A stretch of DNA of 8,876 bases, taken from positions 1 through 8,876 of the forward strand of contig JANTGU010000078.1 of NCBI GenBank assembly GCA_024762735.1. The letters run 5' to 3'. A model generated the notes under the pieces. It was not told the DNA's origin. It worked only from the letters and a program-made list of their open reading frames with translations, and did no database searches. This document shows positions 7,547 through 8,876 of the stretch, in pieces. The position numbers and the translations under genes were made by a program. Every line of letters begins with the position of its first letter. Positions within the stretch are counted from its first letter, which is position 1. The stretch is from Bacteroidales bacterium (GTDB taxonomy: Bacteria > Bacteroidota > Bacteroidia > Bacteroidales > F082).

Positions 7547-7554
7547 TAATTTTG
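7547..7554 (+). promoter_or_regulatory. Bacteroidetes -7 promoter element for the M23 peptidase / MerR operon
   Basis: TAATTTTG matches TAnnTTTG exactly and ends 8 bp before the ATG at 7563, so the leader would be very short, as for the lipoprotein gene at 657. No clear -33 element is visible; its expected position falls on the alaS promoter. Confidence 0.55.
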
Positions 7555-7562
7555 CATCTTTT

Positions 7563-8534
7563 ATGGCAATAACAAAATACATATTCAACGAAACAACGCA
7601 AACGTACGAGCCGCTAAAACGCAGCACCACGCAGCGGTTTTTCAGGGTATTCCTGTTTTTATCAGGCGCCATTGCCATTGCCGTGCTTATTTTCGTGTTT
7701 TCGTTTACCTTTTTTGAATCTCCCAGAGAGAAGATCATGGAACGCGAACTGGCACAATATCAGCTACAGTTTAATATCATGAGCGACCGCTTGGAGAAAA
7801 TGCAATCGATGCTCGATCAGCTTGCCAATAAAGATGATAACATTTACCGGATTATTTTTGAAGCCGAGCCTATTCCAAAATCGATACGACAAGCAGGGTT
7901 TGGTGGAGTGAACCGCTATGCCAAGCTGGAGGGGTACGAAAATTCAGAACTTTTAAAACAGACCGCTAAAAAGCTTGATAAAATTGCCAGTGAAATTTAT
8001 GTCCAGTCCAAATCGTTTGACGATGTTTACAAACTTGCCCGCGCGAAGGAAAAGATGCTGAAGAGTATTCCGGGTATTCAACCTGTAAAAATTACCGACC
8101 TCAAGCGAATATCCTCCTATTTTGGCTATCGTATCGACCCTATATATAAGATAAAGAAATTTCACTCGGGGGTAGATTTTTCATCCGTTACCGGGGCACC
8201 GGTATTTGCCACGGGTGACGGCGTGGTAAAACGAATACGACATTCCAACAGGGGATATGGCAACACCATCGAAATAGACCATGGCTATGGATACCGCACT
8301 TTTTACGCGCACTTAAGTAAAATCCTTGTAAAAAGAGGTCAGAAGGTAAAGCGTGGTAGCACCATAGGGCTTGTTGGCAACACGGGCAAATCAACGGCAC
8401 CCCATTTGCATTACGAGATCATCAAAAACAACAGGAAAATAAATCCCATCTACTACTTTTTTAACGACCTGAGCCCCGCTCAGTTTGACGAGATGATTCA
8501 GTTATCGAAAATTCCAAACCAATCGTTAGATTAA
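7563..8534 (+). CDS. Membrane-anchored M23 family (LytM-type) metallopeptidase
   Basis: A 323-residue bitopic inner-membrane protein. Residues 1-25 are a short basic cytoplasmic tail (KYIFNETTQTYEPLKR is typical of the Bacteroidetes members); residues 27-50 are a single transmembrane segment; residues 55-90 look like a coiled coil (QYQLQFNIMSDRLEKMQSML). A helical region leads to the peptidase domain at about 185-298. The M23 metal ligands are intact: His201 and Asp205 in HSGVD, and His283 in HLHYE; His250 (YAHLS) and His281 are the other active-site histidines. These zinc enzymes cut peptide cross-links of peptidoglycan in the periplasm, and with all residues kept this one should be an active endopeptidase rather than an EnvC-like activator. 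The ATG follows an exact -7 element. The MerR gene begins 5 bp after the stop, so the two are likely one operon. The substrate bond is unknown. Confidence 0.93.
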   Translation: MAITKYIFNETTQTYEPLKRSTTQRFFRVFLFLSGAIAIAVLIFVFSFTFFESPREKIMERELAQYQLQFNIMSDRLEKMQSMLDQLANKDDNIYRIIFEAEPIPKSIRQAGFGGVNRYAKLEGYENSELLKQTAKKLDKIASEIYVQSKSFDDVYKLARAKEKMLKSIPGIQPVKITDLKRISSYFGYRIDPIYKIKKFHSGVDFSSVTGAPVFATGDGVVKRIRHSNRGYGNTIEIDHGYGYRTFYAHLSKILVKRGQKVKRGSTIGLVGNTGKSTAPHLHYEIIKNNRKINPIYYFFNDLSPAQFDEMIQLSKIPNQSLD

Positions 8535-8539
8535 ACGCC

Positions 8540-8876
8540 ATGCTTGAAAACCAAAAAGTTTATTACAAAATTGGTGAAGTAGCTAAAATGTTTAATGTCA
8601 GCACTTCTTTAATTAGATACTGGGAAAAGGAGTTCAAAATGATCAAGCCAAACAAAACAGCGAATGGCTTACGGCAATTTACCCCAAAAGACATCGACAA
8701 CTTTCAGCTCATTTATCATCTGGTGAAAGAAAAGGGGATGACCATTCAGGGAGCCCGTGACTACATTAAAAGCAAAAAGCAAAAGGATGATTTTGACAAG
8801 CTGGAGGTTATCAACACATTAAAAAGAACAAAAGTGTTTTTACAGGACATCAAAGCACTGATAGAAAAAAAAGAAC
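8540..8876 (+). CDS. MerR family transcriptional regulator (3' end outside window)
   Basis: The frame runs from ATG 8540 off the window edge; 112 codons are visible. Residues 8-75 form a MerR-type winged helix-turn-helix: YYKIGEVAKMFNVSTSLIRY (8-27), WEKEFKMIKP (28-37), NGLRQFTPKDIDNFQLIYHL (42-61), then the KGMTIQGAR wing helix (65-73). A charged helix follows (about 76-112), suited to dimerisation. There are no cysteines in the visible part, so it is not a metal- or thiol-sensing MerR of the CueR/SoxR kind. In Bacteroidetes this small MerR type is, as I recall, usually about 110-120 residues, so only a few codons are probably missing. It lies 5 bp after the M23 gene and is likely co-transcribed. 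Its targets cannot be read from the sequence; autoregulation of the alaS/M23 promoter region is only a possibility. Confidence 0.9.
   Translation, partial: MLENQKVYYKIGEVAKMFNVSTSLIRYWEKEFKMIKPNKTANGLRQFTPKDIDNFQLIYHLVKEKGMTIQGARDYIKSKKQKDDFDKLEVINTLKRTKVFLQDIKALIEKKE

Noticed and set aside
1..8876. Mobile elements, CRISPR, tRNA/rRNA genes, toxin-antitoxin or phage-defence genes
   Set aside because: No transposase, integrase, repeat array, cloverleaf or defence domain was seen; the window reads as core chromosome.

Overview
The window reads as chromosomal DNA of a Bacteroidota (Bacteroidetes) bacterium, probably of the Cytophagia or a related lineage. The gene starts lack Shine-Dalgarno sequences. 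Promoter elements match the Bacteroidetes -7 consensus TAnnTTTG. The proteins are families typical of this phylum: a DUF5063 protein, a Bacteroidetes-type transglutaminase-like lipoprotein, an outer-membrane barrel with a SPOR tail, and an alaS / M23 peptidase / MerR neighbourhood. The lineage below phylum is a guess.

Layout. (1) 26-583 (+): DUF5063-family protein, cytoplasmic, function unknown. (2) 657-2216 (+): transglutaminase-like lipoprotein with its own promoter and a GTG start; both recognisable catalytic positions carry Tyr, so it looks like a pseudoenzyme. (3) 4632-2220 (-): two genes overlapping by 20 nt, encoding a secreted three-TPR protein and then an outer-membrane beta-barrel with a C-terminal SPOR domain. 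This pair converges on gene 2 with only 3 bp between stop codons. (4) 4633-4863: 231 bp AT-rich spacer holding the leader of the TPR gene and the 3' flank of alaS; no gene or convincing terminator was seen. (5) 7479-4864 (-): alaS, complete and canonical. (6) 7480-7562: 83 bp divergent promoter region between alaS and the next operon. (7) 7563-8534 (+): membrane-anchored M23 (LytM-type) peptidase with all catalytic residues. (8) 8540-8876 (+): MerR-type regulator, cut by the window end, 5 bp after the peptidase and likely co-transcribed.

How they fit together: three units (the TPR + barrel-SPOR pair, the pseudo-transglutaminase lipoprotein, and the M23 peptidase) concern the cell envelope. 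The barrel-SPOR protein could link the outer membrane to peptidoglycan stripped of peptides, and the M23 enzyme cuts peptidoglycan peptides, but nothing in the sequence ties them into one pathway. AlaS and DUF5063 are housekeeping or unknown genes. No mobile element, CRISPR array, tRNA, rRNA or defence system was seen. The most interesting points are the Cys-to-Tyr and His-to-Tyr changes in the transglutaminase-like protein and the barrel-SPOR architecture with its translationally coupled TPR partner.
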